Positions 1 to 10,109 of a DNA stretch of 64,000 nucleotides are shown piece by piece. Below the pieces are notes generated by a model. That model did no database searches. It was not told the origin of the DNA and saw nothing but the letters and a program-made list of their open reading frames with translations. Origin of the DNA: Serripes groenlandicus (taxonomy: Eukaryota; Mollusca; Bivalvia; Cardiida; Cardiidae); assembly GCA_031761405.1 (NCBI GenBank), contig JASEVX010000337.1, forward strand, positions 115,843-179,842. The letters run 5' to 3'. Position 1 is the first letter of the stretch. Each line of letters opens with the position of its first letter. Made by a program: the position numbers and the translations under genes.

Positions 1-13
1 CACGATGTTTTCA

Positions 14-68
14 AAAAGCTGTCTGCTGCAGAGGCGTCAGAAAGTGTCTATATGAGGGAAAGGGTTAA
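14..68. mobile_element. MITE right arm, cut by window edge
   Basis: Right end of the TTAA MITE family: CTGCTGCAGAGGCGTCAGAA, TATGAGGGAAAGGG, then TTAA at 65-68. Confidence 0.7.
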
Positions 69-256
69 ACAGAGTTTGCCATTATTTTTTCTAAAGTCTC
101 CTAATGCAGATGAGTCAAAAAGTTGAAAAGAGCTAAAGCAACTTTTTGATTGATAAGCTGATAACAATAGGCCTAGGGAGTATTTCGACTGATATGTTGA
201 CCTACTCCTTATGATCCAACATCAAACATGACTGAGGGGGGAAAAATCACAATGTT

Positions 257-489
257 TTAACCCTCTCCCACATGTATATAGATGCTTTCTGACGCCTCTG
301 TAGCAGACGACTTAAGAAAACATTGTGACAAAAGGAGACATTGCTCAAAACGAGAAATTTCTCTGTTTGCCACAATGTCTCCAATCTTTTTCAGTAATTA
401 TTCCTACATTTATAGAAATATTCCGTATTTTTTCCTATATGTTTTCAAAGTCGTTTGCTGTATATTTGCTGTATGTGGGAAAGGTTTAA
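257..489. mobile_element. palindromic TTAA-flanked MITE, complete copy
   Basis: TTAA at 257-260 and 486-489. Left end CCCTCTCCCACATG, right end GTATGTGGGAAAGG. The inner CTGACGCCTCTG..GCAGACGAC and GACAAAAGGAGACATTGCTC blocks match the other copies. More diverged than the copy at 8005. Confidence 0.72.
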
Positions 490-611
490 CTCTATTTGGA
501 CAAAAAAAAAGTCAACTGATGCAGATTTTTATATGTGAGAATCCGTTTAGAGACATTGTGGGGAAGGGACAAATTATTTATTTCAAATAATCAGACTCCC
601 TTGGTGGTGTA

Positions 612-1080
612 GTAGTAGAGTGTCAATATCGCTCCACAGTCATAAGGCAAAAATCAAATCTCCAAACAGCCCTGCCCCCCCTGGTGGCCATGTTTTTTAC
701 CAACCACCATGGCTTAAAGGAATCTTGTAGAGTGTCACCCAAGGAATGTTTCTGCAAAATTATTTGAAAATCGGCTGAACGCTTTCGGAGAAGAAGATTT
801 TTTAAGTTTTCATTATAGCTATATAAGGCAAAAAAGGCCCCGCCCCCTGGTGGCCATATTTTTTTAACCAATCAATATTTCTTGAAGGAATCTAATAAAG
901 GGTCACGCAAGGAACATTTCTACAAAATTATTTGAAAATCGGCCCGACACTTTCGGAGAAGAAGATTTTTTAAGTTTTCACTATTTTTTTCTTTTGGCTG
1001 CCATGGAAACCAGAATTATGGATGGATAAAAAAAAATTGAAGGAATTTAAGAGAGGACATTGAGAGAATGCTTCCTATAA
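612..1080. repeat. truncated tandem-unit element
   Basis: Units with CCCCTGGTGGCCATGTTTTT, AAGGAATCT and ACAAAATTATTTGAAAATCG, followed by GCCATGGAAACCAGAATT. Collinear with 57940-59040 but without the start and the hairpin end. Confidence 0.75.
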
Positions 1081-1231
1081 TTGAATAGATAACCTATGAA
1101 TAAAAGCGGAAAACATTGTGGCAAAAAGAGAAATTGCTCGTTTTGAGCAATTTCTTCTTTTGTCACTATGTTTTCAAAAAGCCATCTGCTGCAGAAGCGT
1201 CAGAAAGCGTCTATATGAGGGAAAGGGTTAA
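1081..1231. mobile_element. MITE right half with long hairpin
   Basis: Right two-thirds of the TTAA family, ending GAGGGAAAGGG and TTAA (1228-1231). Bases about 1113-1171 form a nearly perfect self-complementary arm of some 26 bases each side around CTCGTTTTGAG. Confidence 0.72.
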
Positions 1232-1691
1232 AACCAATTATGATAGTTGACAGACCTTTTTCTGTTCTCTCTTCCATGGGAGGGATCCGTAAAATTGTCA
1301 CTTGAATTCAATGATGGACTGTTGCGCTCGGAACTACTACTACTGATGTGGAATATTGATTGTTTGGAGGAGTCATTCCCTGAAGAAGTCCCAAAAATGT
1401 TTTTCCCACCACTGTCAGACAACCAGATATCCGACACTATCACCCGACTTCTATGTCTTCCGTATGTCTTAATGCCTCCTTCTCTTCTCATTGTGTTCTG
1501 TGTCACTCTGCTCTCTCAGTCATAGCCTATATGGATATATATATATGAAAAACAAAGTCAGTATAACAATTTTTTTCAAATTTTTGAAACGATGCAGATA
1601 GTCATAATAAAGTGTACCATTTCATTAGAAGTGGGTATCCCAAACTCCCCAGTTTCATGCAATGAACTTGACGTGTGTCTATATATTGCAG

Positions 1692-1776
1692 TTAACCCTT
1701 TCCCACATATAAATGCTTTCTGACGACTTTGCTGCAGCAAACTTTTAAAAACATTGTGGCAAAAGGAGCATTAAAT
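1692..1776. mobile_element. MITE left arm
   Basis: TTAACCCTTTCCCACATATA at 1692, followed by the CTTTCTGACG and AACATTGTGGCAAAAGGAG blocks; then truncated. Confidence 0.65.
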
Positions 1777-2192
1777 TTGCTATGATATATGTGTTTGCAG
1801 CTGCAATTTAGAAGCTGCATGTAGATAATTAATGTGCATTCCTTATAAATTAAAGTTATTGTAATGGCAATGTTGATTGATATATATATATTCATTTATT
1901 GAAGATACAGAAATAAGACTGTGGATTAGTTAAAAATAGTTTTTATCCTGTGTAAGCCCTAATTTCCACGCCTTAAAGTGGATCTGCGACCACTTTTTCA
2001 TTTAGATAACAAAAACTACATGTAAACACTCAGAATAAAGCACAAAACGGAATCTCTCAAACTACCGATAGGTCCAACTGTTTATTGTGGGCCCCTTGAG
2101 TTATCAAGGTTTAACTGTACATTAATTGTAAATAATAAAATAAGTGATTTATAAATACATGAAATAAAATACTAAAATGTTATAGCTTAAGT

Positions 2193-2422
2193 TTAACCCT
2201 TCCCCTCATATAGACGCTTTCTGACGCCTCTGCAGAAGACAGCGTTTTGAAAACATAGTGACAAAAGAAGAAATTGCTCAAAACGACCAATTTCTCCTTT
2301 TTCCACAATGTTTTCCACTTTTAGTCATAGGTTATCCATTTTATTATAGAGATTTTCTATTTTTTGACAAAATATGTTCAAAGTCGTCTGCTGCAGAATT
2401 GTCGTATGAGGGAAAGGGTTAA
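2193..2422. mobile_element. palindromic TTAA-flanked MITE, complete copy
   Basis: TTAA at 2193-2196 and 2419-2422. Ends CCCTTCCCCTCATA and TATGAGGGAAAGGG; the interior closely resembles the copy at 8005-8234, including GTCATAGGTTATCCAT. Confidence 0.78.
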
Positions 2423-2424
2423 TG

Positions 2425-2869
2425 ATATTATGTGCATTAACACCCTTCTATTACACCTTCAGATCAATACTACAATTGATCAGTTAGATGAAACCTCTAC
2501 CTCCTTTATTCTAAAGTATCAGTTAGACAAACTAGTTGTTAGAGGAAACTTCCCAAGTCCATCACTCTGCTGTAGTCCCAATTAAAGATTTAATTTCAAG
2601 CATATTTTTAGATACATGTATATTGATTAAATATAATTAAAGAATGTTTCTATTTAATGTTTATGTAGCAAATTGTGTTATTCTTTTACAATAAATTGGC
2701 ACATTCCAGTGTCTTGGACTTGTTTTGGGGGTATAGTCTTCAGGTGTTTTAAAATTAATTGTCCGACCTGTATGAAACAAGCAAGCAAATGTCTGAACTA
2801 TTTGGACAACTTACACATCTTCTGTCTACCGCTTTTCACTGGTTTACCTCAAATACGCAATGTAGATTT
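2425..2869. other. AT-rich stretch, nothing recognised
   Basis: No exon with credible splice sites and no repeat match inside the window, apart from CTTTTCACTGGTTTACCTC near 2833, which recurs inverted near 15250. Confidence 0.5.
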
Positions 2870-3560
2870 TTGGGCGAAATGGGCAAAATGTAGAGGAAAA
2901 TATGCAATGTAGATCAAATATGATATTAGAAGTTAATTATTTTTAAATTTATTATTATTTTCACAAGATAAATGTATTACAAATTACATTTTAATTTAAT
3001 TTTTTGTAAAAAGTGTATCTTGATAAGGAAATTTCAATTATTTCTATCGCATTGAAAATTGGCGAAATGGGGATAATTAAAAGCATACTTTCTAGTTATT
3101 TTTTATTTATTAATAAAGGTTTTATATATTTCTATGTTTCATTCAATTAATAATTTGTAAAACTATTGTCTATTATGCACATGAAGGTTATTTAATAGCT
3201 TGGCGAAATGGAGAAATGTTATGGCAAAATGGAGAATTTATCGGCGAAATGGAGAAATTTGTTGGCGAAATGTAGATTATTGCATCAGCGGAACAAAGAT
3301 GACATGATATATAATATTTGTTTCAAGTGAAAGTTCTTGGTTAGTTGTCTATATATATATAATAGGTCGGCGAAATGGAGATCCCAAGTAATGTTTAGGA
3401 TATATGAAGGGCTATAATATAATTTCTACTTTTATATCATAGGGGTTGTTTATAAATCATAACATATCTAGAACTTATAGGTGCTGCAGTGGACTGAGGA
3501 AATGGAGGAAATATGCTGGCGAAATGGAGTTAATATGCTCGCGAAATGGAGTATATATCA
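2870..3560. repeat. cluster of GGCGAAATGGAG motifs, irregular spacing
   Basis: About eight copies of GGCGAAATGGAG or one-base variants (near 2873, 3062, 3202, 3242, 3263, 3368, 3517 and 3541) in otherwise AT-rich DNA, all in one orientation. Spacing runs from about 20 to 190 bases, so it is not a tandem array. Related inverted sequence lies at about 15205-15270. Confidence 0.6.
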
Positions 3561-4389
3561 GTTATTTTTTTCTCGCCGACCCTAATCTTTTTTATAGGCA
3601 TAAAGGTAAAAATTCAAAATCGGTCCGGAGAATAAACACTCATTCCTGATTGACATTAACTTTTGAACCTACTTGCCTAGTTGGACAAGTACTTTGAAAA
3701 TTTACTTGCCCGGACACGGATACAACTCGCTCGAATATCGTAGGACCTTCCAAATTCATGAGCATCCTATATTTGTGATGTCATTATTCTCGCGCTGATA
3801 TCACGTGACTTTAACCTTGCAGCCAATTTTTAACTGTAAAATTGTTTCCCAATGGCCGAACTACTATTTGATGACATATTTCAACAATAAAATGCATCTT
3901 AAAACAGTTTTGTTATTTGTTGTCTTAGGAGGTATAGCCAAAATACCCTTATTTTTTATATAGCAAAATTAATAAGCAGTTTAAACCCCCTAAAAGAAGA
4001 AAAATCGGACATGAAAATTTACCATGAGAAGGGTCCTTTGTTGTTTACAAAATGGCGGCCAGGGTCATGTGATTTGTTTGACCTAATTAGGTCAATGTTG
4101 CATTGCATTTCACATCCCTAAAGGTGCTTATGCAAAGAGACGATAAGTAATTTAAACACATAAACGTGTCTACGGTTTGACATTAGAATGTAGATCTACT
4201 TTAAACAAAATGAGTCGGATAAGATTTCGGAAAAATTATTATTGACATCCGCTATTTTTAATTCAGGGGATTCCGGAAAATACCTCTTCAGAAAACTGAC
4301 CAATTAAAACTCGGGGATGAATCTATAAAGAACGAGGCGGCATAAATTAAAATAGAGGGATTTCATCATGTGACATGTGTATTTTAAAC
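3561..4389. other. intergenic stretch, nothing firm
   Basis: Unique-looking sequence with one CpG-poor ATGGCGGCC context near 4052. No supported exon. The minus-strand open stretch starting near 4390 is noted under the exon at 4580. Confidence 0.4.
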
Positions 4390-4579
4390 AATTACGATGC
4401 GTTAAAAATACGTGACTAGGACTGCTTTACGAACGTTTCGGGTTGTCAGCGACACATAAGATTGAGGTCCCGAATGGTTTAATGGGAGATGTGAAGGAGT
4501 CTTGATGTCTTCCTTTCCATAGCGGGCTAACTCAACTCTCTCACTTGGCACTCTTCTGTAGTCAAGGGCTCTAAATTAC

Positions 4580-4609
4580 CTTAATGGGGTCTCAGTAAAG
4601 TCTTTGAAT
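4580..4609 (-). CDS. possible next small exon of the same gene
   Basis: Acceptor GGTTGTCTTTTCAG, then FKDFTETPLR and donor AAG|GTAATT. It joins the exon at 5019-5140 in phase (IDKR-FKDFTETPLR). Beyond a TAA the same frame stays open to about 4390, with RALDYRRVPSERVELARYGK. That could be a further coding piece behind one lesion, or chance. Confidence 0.35.
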
Positions 4610-4879
4610 CTGAAAAGACAACCAGATATATACATAACAGTTAACTTGCTCGAAAAAACCTCAGGTCCTGATTAAATAATGTATTGCTTCAACCATGATA
4701 TTAATAGTTCTAATTGTTTAAAAACTATTTATGCTAGATATTTTAAAAATAACTAGAACTATCACTGAAGATGATAAATACCCCCAAAACAGCACCTTGG
4801 CCTACACCTTAACTTAATAAGCAAATGGGCCATAACTCGGTAATAACATGCAATTGTAAAAGCATTTATGATATGCACA

Positions 4880-4967
4880 TTGTGCAGTTTCTTCTTTTAC
4901 CACTATGTTTTCAAAAAGCTGGCTGCTGCAGAGGCATCATAAAGTGTCTATATGTGGGAAAGGGTTC
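4880..4967. mobile_element. MITE right arm
   Basis: TTTCTTCTTTTACCACTATG, GCTGCTGCAGAGGCATCAT and TATGTGGGAAAGGGTT match the family's right half. Confidence 0.65.
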
Positions 4968-5018
4968 AGAAATTTATTCAACTTTTTAAATAGAAGAAAT
5001 ACCCTGATGATCATTTAC

Positions 5019-5140
5019 CTTTTGTCAATGTAAGTTATCATGTCATCAATAAGGGGGGTCAGAAAATCTGGTCTAGGGTGATCACCTGTCAGCTTGACAT
5101 CCCAAAACGTGCCATCACAGCTGAGACTGGACAGGAATTT
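5019..5140 (-). CDS. exon of an unrecognised minus-strand gene
   Basis: A 122-base stretch bounded on the minus strand by a strong acceptor (a run of T then ACAG) and the donor AAAAG|GTAAAT. It reads KFLSSLSCDGTFWDVKL, TGDHPRPDFLTPLIDDMITY and IDK, and ends in phase 2. The composition looks like a real folded protein. I do not recognise the family. The next candidate downstream, 4609-4580, accepts exactly this phase. Confidence 0.55.
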
Positions 5141-5193
5141 CTGTAAAAAAAAACATATAACAAGGTAATGGTGAATTTAGACAGATAAATGTA

Positions 5194-5265
5194 TTAACCC
5201 TTTCCCTAATATAGGAGCTTACTGACCCCTCTGCAGCAGACAGCTTTTCGAAAACATAGTGAAAT
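5194..5265. mobile_element. MITE left arm
   Basis: TTAACCCTTTCCCTAATATA, then CCTCTGCAGCAGACAGC and GAAAACATAGTGA. Confidence 0.65.
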
Positions 5266-5370
5266 CAAAGCACTGAAAGTGCTGTGGGACGGTACCCATT
5301 GTATGAGGGGAAAAAAGATGGTCAATTGTTCCATTTTTTGGAAAGTTACAAAACAAGTCACATAACTTCA

Positions 5371-6836
5371 AACAAGAATGCTCTACTGGTATGGTTCTTT
5401 GGTAATTTTCAATCCAGAGCATGTATGTATGGTGAAGATCGGATAGTAAATAGAGGCTCTTTTGTGTTCACAAGCTGTATTATAGCAATTTTTACAATTT
5501 CATGGGCCATAATCCAGTCTTGGCGGATCTGGCTGGTTTTCAAAAGGAACCAAGCTCTCGTCAATATTTAACTACTATCTAAGTTTGGTGAAGATCAGAT
5601 AGTAAATAGAGCCTCTATTGTGTTCACATGCTCAATTATAGCAATTTGAACAATTTCAAGGGCCATAATCCAGTCTTGCATGGGCGGATCTGGCTGGTTT
5701 TCGAAAGGAACCGAGCTTTCATGGATATCTAACTACTGTATAAGTTTGGTTGAGATACAATCAAAAGTGAAGACTGTATCGTGTTAACAAGCTCTTTTAT
5801 AGCAATTTTGACCATTTCAAGGGCCATAATCCAGTCATGCATGAGCGGATCTGGCTGGTTTTCGAAAGGAACCGAGCTCTCATGGATATCTAACTACTGT
5901 ATAAGTTTGGTTGAGATACATCCAAAAGTGAAGACTGTATCATGTTAACAAGCTCTTTTATAGCAATTTTGACCATTTCAAGGGCCATAATCCAGTCATG
6001 CATGAGCGGATCTGGCTGGTTTTCGAAAGGAACCGAGCTCTCATGTATATCTAACTACTGTATAAGTTTGGTTGAGATACAATTAAAAGTGAAGACTGTA
6101 TCGTGTAAACAAGCTCTTTTATAGCAATTTTGACCATTTCAAGGGCCATAATCCAGTCGTGCATGAGCGGATCTGGCTGGTTTTCAAAAGGAACCAAGCT
6201 CTTATAGATATCTAACTACTGTATAAGTTTGGTTGAGATACAATCAAAAGTGAAGACTGTATCATGTTAACAAGCTCTTTTATAGCAATTTTGACCATTT
6301 CAAGGGCCATAATCCAGTCATGCATGAGCGGATCTGGCTGGTTTTCGAAAGGAACCGAGCTCTCATGTATATCTAACTACTGTATAAGTTTGGTTGAGAT
6401 ACAATTAAAAGTGAAGACTGTATCGTGTAAACAAGCTCTTTTATAGCAATTTTGACCATTTCAAGGGCCATAATCCAGTCGTGCATGAGCGGATCTGGCT
6501 GGTTTTCAAAAGGAACCAAGCTCTTATAGATATCTAACTACTGTATAAGTTTGGTTGAGATACAATCAAAAGTGAAGACTGTATCGTGTTAACAAGCTCT
6601 TTTATAGCAATTTTGACCATTTCAAGGTCCATAATCCAGTCATGCATGGGCGGATCTGGTTGGTTTTCGAAAGGAACCGAGCTCTCATGGATATCTAACT
6701 ACTGTATAAGTTTGGTTGAGAAACATCCAAAAGTGAAGACTGTATCGTGTTAACAAGAAATTGTTTACGGACGGAAGCACGCACGACGGACACATCGCCA
6801 CGACATAAGCCCTTCTGGCCTTTGGCCAGTAGAGCT
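5371..6836 (+). mobile_element. tandem-unit element, about eight 161-base units
   Basis: Starts AACAAGAATGCTCTACTGG, like the element at 57516. It then holds roughly eight units of about 161 bases (marker GTATCGTGTTAACAAGCTC at 5777, 5937, 6259, 6581 and others). It ends in the hairpin CTGGCCTTTGGCCAG plus TAGAGCTAAAAATG. Two units 322 bases apart are identical over 60 codons, showing recent pairwise amplification. A hairpin close to a CTAA end suggests a non-autonomous Helitron-like (pearl-type) element known from bivalves; that class is inferred. Confidence 0.75.
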
Positions 6837-7239
6837 AAAAATGTAAACAAAAAAGAAGAAATGCATACAGTTCAAATATTGATTTAAGACAGGGTTAACC
6901 TTATTTCCAGAGATATATAAAAAAACTCTTGAATTGTAGACAGTAGATACAGTTAGATAACAAACACATTTGTGATAGGTAATTTATCACATGGATAAAC
7001 TCTACAGCAGATGATTTGAAAATGTTTAACTAAAGATATTGGTAAATCTGTATTGATGAAACTAAAAGTATCGACGTGTGAGGAAAACATTGAGAAAACT
7101 GTCGAAATTTCTCATACCATCCATCTGTTGAAGATTAGACAACATGTGTCTGTAGTGTAGAAAGGGTAAAATAGTACCAGTAGCAAAGCTATTTATTATC
7201 TATAGTATCTAAAGAATCAACTTAATTTTAACACTCTTA

Positions 7240-8000
7240 GAAAAGAGTCCCCCAAGGAACATTTGAGAGAAATGTGGTGACCAGAGTGTTTACAAGATAT
7301 TTCTCAATATTGGCCTAGTGACCTAGTTTTTAACCAGACCATATTCGAACTTAGCCTAGATATCATCAAGATAAACATTCTGGTAAAGATTCATCATGCT
7401 AGAGTTAAAAACATGGCTTCCAGAGCATTAACAAATATTTTCTTAAATTTGATCAAGGGACCTAATTTTTGACTCAACATGACCAATAAATGTCTAAATT
7501 GGCCTGTATATCGACAAGAAAAACTGTCTGACAAAATTTCAAGCTGCTAAAGTCAAAATTGTGGTCTCTTAAGTGTTAAATCAAGATTGTCCTACAACTT
7601 GGCATAGTGACCTAATTTTTTAACAAACATTAATCATATTCAAACTAAATTTAATAAAAACAATCATTCTGACAAAGTTTCAGCATGCTCAAGCTAAAAG
7701 TGCAGCTTCCAGAGTCTTAACAAGATTTTCCTCCTACTTGGCTTAGTGCCCTAATGTTTTATCCAAAATAACCAATATTCGAAATTGGCCTATCATCAAG
7801 ACAAACTTTCTGACAAGGTTTCAAACTGCTCAATACAAAAATGCAGTGTCTATAATGTTAACAAGATTTTTCTACAGTGTTTGGCTAAGTGACCTAGTTC
7901 TTTACTGGATCGGACACATATTCGAACTTAGGCTAGATATCATACAAACAAATATTCTGAGGAAGTTTCATCATGCTCAAGTAAAACATGCGGCTTCCAG
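7240..8000 (+). repeat. diverged ~150-base tandem units
   Basis: Five units marked by GTGTTAACAAGATTTTC or variants and TTGGCCTAGTGACCTAG. The same family appears at 46927-47700. The last unit was split by the MITE at 8005-8234. Confidence 0.7.
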
Positions 8001-8004
8001 AGTG

Positions 8005-8234
8005 TTAACCCTTTTCCTCATATAGACGCCTTCTGACGCCTCTACAGCAGACGGCTTTTTGAAAACATAGTGACAAAAGAATAAATTGCTCAAAACGAGC
8101 AATTTCTCCTTTTGCCACAATGTTTTCCACTTTTAGTCATAGGTTATCCATTCAATTATAGAGATTTTCTATATGTTGACAAAACATGTTCAAAGTCATC
8201 TGCTGCAGAATTGTCGTATGAGGGAAAGGGTTAA
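8005..8234. mobile_element. palindromic TTAA-flanked MITE, complete copy
   Basis: Bounded by TTAA at 8005-8008 and 8231-8234, with ends CCCTTTTCCTCATA and TATGAGGGAAAGGG. TTAA duplication and CCC..GGG ends are the signature of piggyBac-type transposons. The middle folds on itself around AAATTGCTC/GAGCAATTT. It sits in a tandem unit whose sisters read GTGTTAACAAGATTTTCC, so the empty site can be inferred. No coding capacity. Confidence 0.8.
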
Positions 8235-8261
8235 CCAGATTTTCTTTAATTTGAGCAGTCC

Positions 8262-8385
8262 TGTGAGCAAACCAACATTGTGGACTCTGCGTAAAGTATT
8301 GATCCGGATCAGCCTAAGAATGCCACACAGGCTTACAAGGATAGACACATTTTACCTGTGGATTTTCTGTCAAATTGACCTGTAA
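8262..8385. mobile_element. GC-rich palindromic MITE, partial
   Basis: CAAACCAACATTGTGGACTC, TGCGTAAAGTATTGATCCGG and TGTGGATTTTCTGT match one half of the elements at 24223-24485 and 39069-39336. Confidence 0.6.
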
Positions 8386-8557
8386 CTTAACCAACTTAAC
8401 CAACAATGTCCAATTCTCTTATACAACCAAAATACATCAAAATTTATACTTTTTACCCCCAAAAATAGGCTACACTCAGCATATTTAGTATACAATGAAA
8501 AGAAGGGTATTAGATGAGGAAGTTTTCCAAGTCTCAAAGTATTAGGTAATAAAATAG

Positions 8558-8825
8558 TTTGATTGATTAACTGGGGTTTAACACCATTTTCATCAATCTT
8601 TCAGTCATATCACGGCAGCCAGTTCAACTACTCATATGTTTCTTGGCTTTCTCATACCAGTACTTCACACAACATTCTTTCCAAGCAACTGGCTGCTTTT
8701 CAACATAGTCTGAAATCCCATTGGTGGTAGTCACGTCAGAAGGAATGTAGGCCAAGCTGAGGTTCGAACTCACAACCCCTGGATTAACAGCCTGTGTCTC
8801 TACTGACTGAGCTACGGTAAACTGA
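8558..8825 (-). mobile_element. tRNA-derived SINE, type 1, with 12-base target duplication
   Basis: The minus strand reads from a tRNA-like head (A-box-like TAGCTCAGTCAGTAGAGAC, B-box GTTCGAACC) to an oligo(TCAA)-like tail, GATTGATT on plus. GTAATAAAATAG is repeated exactly at 8546-8557 and 8826-8837, a clean retroposition signature. Confidence 0.85.
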
Positions 8826-9261
8826 GTAATAAAATAGGAAACATGCTGTACCAAAGTGAGCTTGCAAAGATATTTTCAAAGTTGTCTGCTGTAGATTGGT
8901 TTAAATTTGGGTAAAGTTTTTTTAAAAAGAGCCTGTGATATTGTTTCCGTTCAATTATTTCTTCCAATCCTTGAAGTATGCAAAAAAAATTAACAGGTCA
9001 AAATGTACAGTTTTGTTAAAATATTCAAACTTTTCTTCCCATTACTTAATAATGTTCAACAATTGAAAAATTGGGGACATATTTTGTCAATGAAAATTCT
9101 GTTGCATGATGAGTACATATCAACTTGAATATACATAGAAAAATATAGTAAACTGACCTTTGAATGTATATAGGCTGTAGACAATAATGATGCAACAGAA
9201 AATCTTTAAACTTTATGTCAGAAGTTAAATCTCATAATGTGCTTTTTCCTTTTGTGATCAA

Positions 9262-9458
9262 TAAAAAATTCGACTAATCAATATCGCTTGAAGGAATCTG
9301 ATAGAGGGTCTCCCAAGGAACATTTCTACAAAATTATTTGAAAATTTGCCAAACACTTTTTGAGGTAAAGATATTTTAAGTTTTCATTAAAGTTAACGCA
9401 TGCACGACGGACAATTCGCCATGACATAAGTTCGACTGGCTTTCAGCCAGTGGAGCTA
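9262..9458 (+). mobile_element. 3' remnant of a tandem-unit element
   Basis: One unit (CTTGAAGGAATCTGATAGAG) and the end CTGGCTTTCAGCCAG followed by TGGAGCTAA at 9458. Confidence 0.7.
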
Positions 9459-9473
9459 ATTATAATATTTCAA

Positions 9474-9600
9474 TCACCCTTTCCCTCAAATAGACACTTT
9501 CTGACGCCTCTGCAGCAGACGGCTTTTTGAAAACATGGAAGCAGAGGAAGAAATTGCTCCATACAAGCAATTTCTCCTTTTGTCACAATGCTTTTTATTC
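9474..9600. mobile_element. MITE left half
   Basis: CACCCTTTCCCTCAAATAGA through CTGCAGCAGACGGC to the central hairpin. The flanking TTAA has been lost. Confidence 0.62.
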
Positions 9601-9981
9601 ATGCCTCTTACTGTTGACAAAATTTAATGCTAGTTAACTTACAGTTTAACTTTTAAATTTTACATCTTTGGTCATTTAACAAAACAAATGATCCCCCTGT
9701 GTGACACAATATGTAGTTCAAAATGATCTACTTAATGTTAGTTATCATGTAGAAGTGTCATCTCTGTATTATAGCTCAAAATAATTTACTTGAATGTCTT
9801 GTTCATAGTAATTAGTTAATTACACAGTTATCTTCCTGTATTATAGTAAACAAAAACAGATCACATTGTGCAACCTTGATTCGTATTTGTGTCGATTACA
9901 TATAGCCTAGATATTTGTTCTTCCATTCCGTTATTGTTTTTCGAGTTACCTTTACAGAATAAACACTTTCATCCAGAATAC

Positions 9982-10097
9982 TTGTCACAACGACTCGCTG
10001 CTTTTACCAGCTTTGAAGAAATGTCATTAACGTCGTTTTGTTTTTGTTTTCTACCCGTCTTGTTGCGTCCACGACTTGCCATTTGTCTTTTATTTCT
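9982..10097 (-). CDS. possible first coding exon, minus strand
   Basis: After a fair acceptor (TTTTTAGTTGAATCAG) comes ATG at 10082 and MASRGRNKTGRKQKQNDVND, then ISSKLVKAASRCDK. A donor-like GTATTC is at 9981. A start-bearing, basic, low-hydrophobicity N-terminus is plausible. It may belong with the exon at 5019-5140, but the phases do not join directly, so an intervening exon would be needed. Unrecognised. Confidence 0.3.
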
Positions 10098-10109
10098 CTG
10101 ATTCAACTA

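Noticed and set aside
1228..1525. Opposed 92-codon frames on both strands
   Set aside because: Two frames over the same bases with no domain or splice support. Neither could be preferred and both look like chance.
2870..3560. CRISPR-like array
   Set aside because: The genome is eukaryotic, the motif is 12 bases, spacers vary widely in length, and no cas-like genes are near.
5942..6446. Two identical 60-codon frames
   Set aside because: Identical tandem units of a repeat element, 322 bases apart, not duplicated genes.
8624..8854. tRNA gene suggested by A- and B-box-like sequence
   Set aside because: It is the tRNA-like head of a SINE with target duplications; the cloverleaf is degenerate. 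The same applies at 21600-21651, 36870-36945, 44130-44216, 44230-44300, 61520-61590 and 63680-63745.
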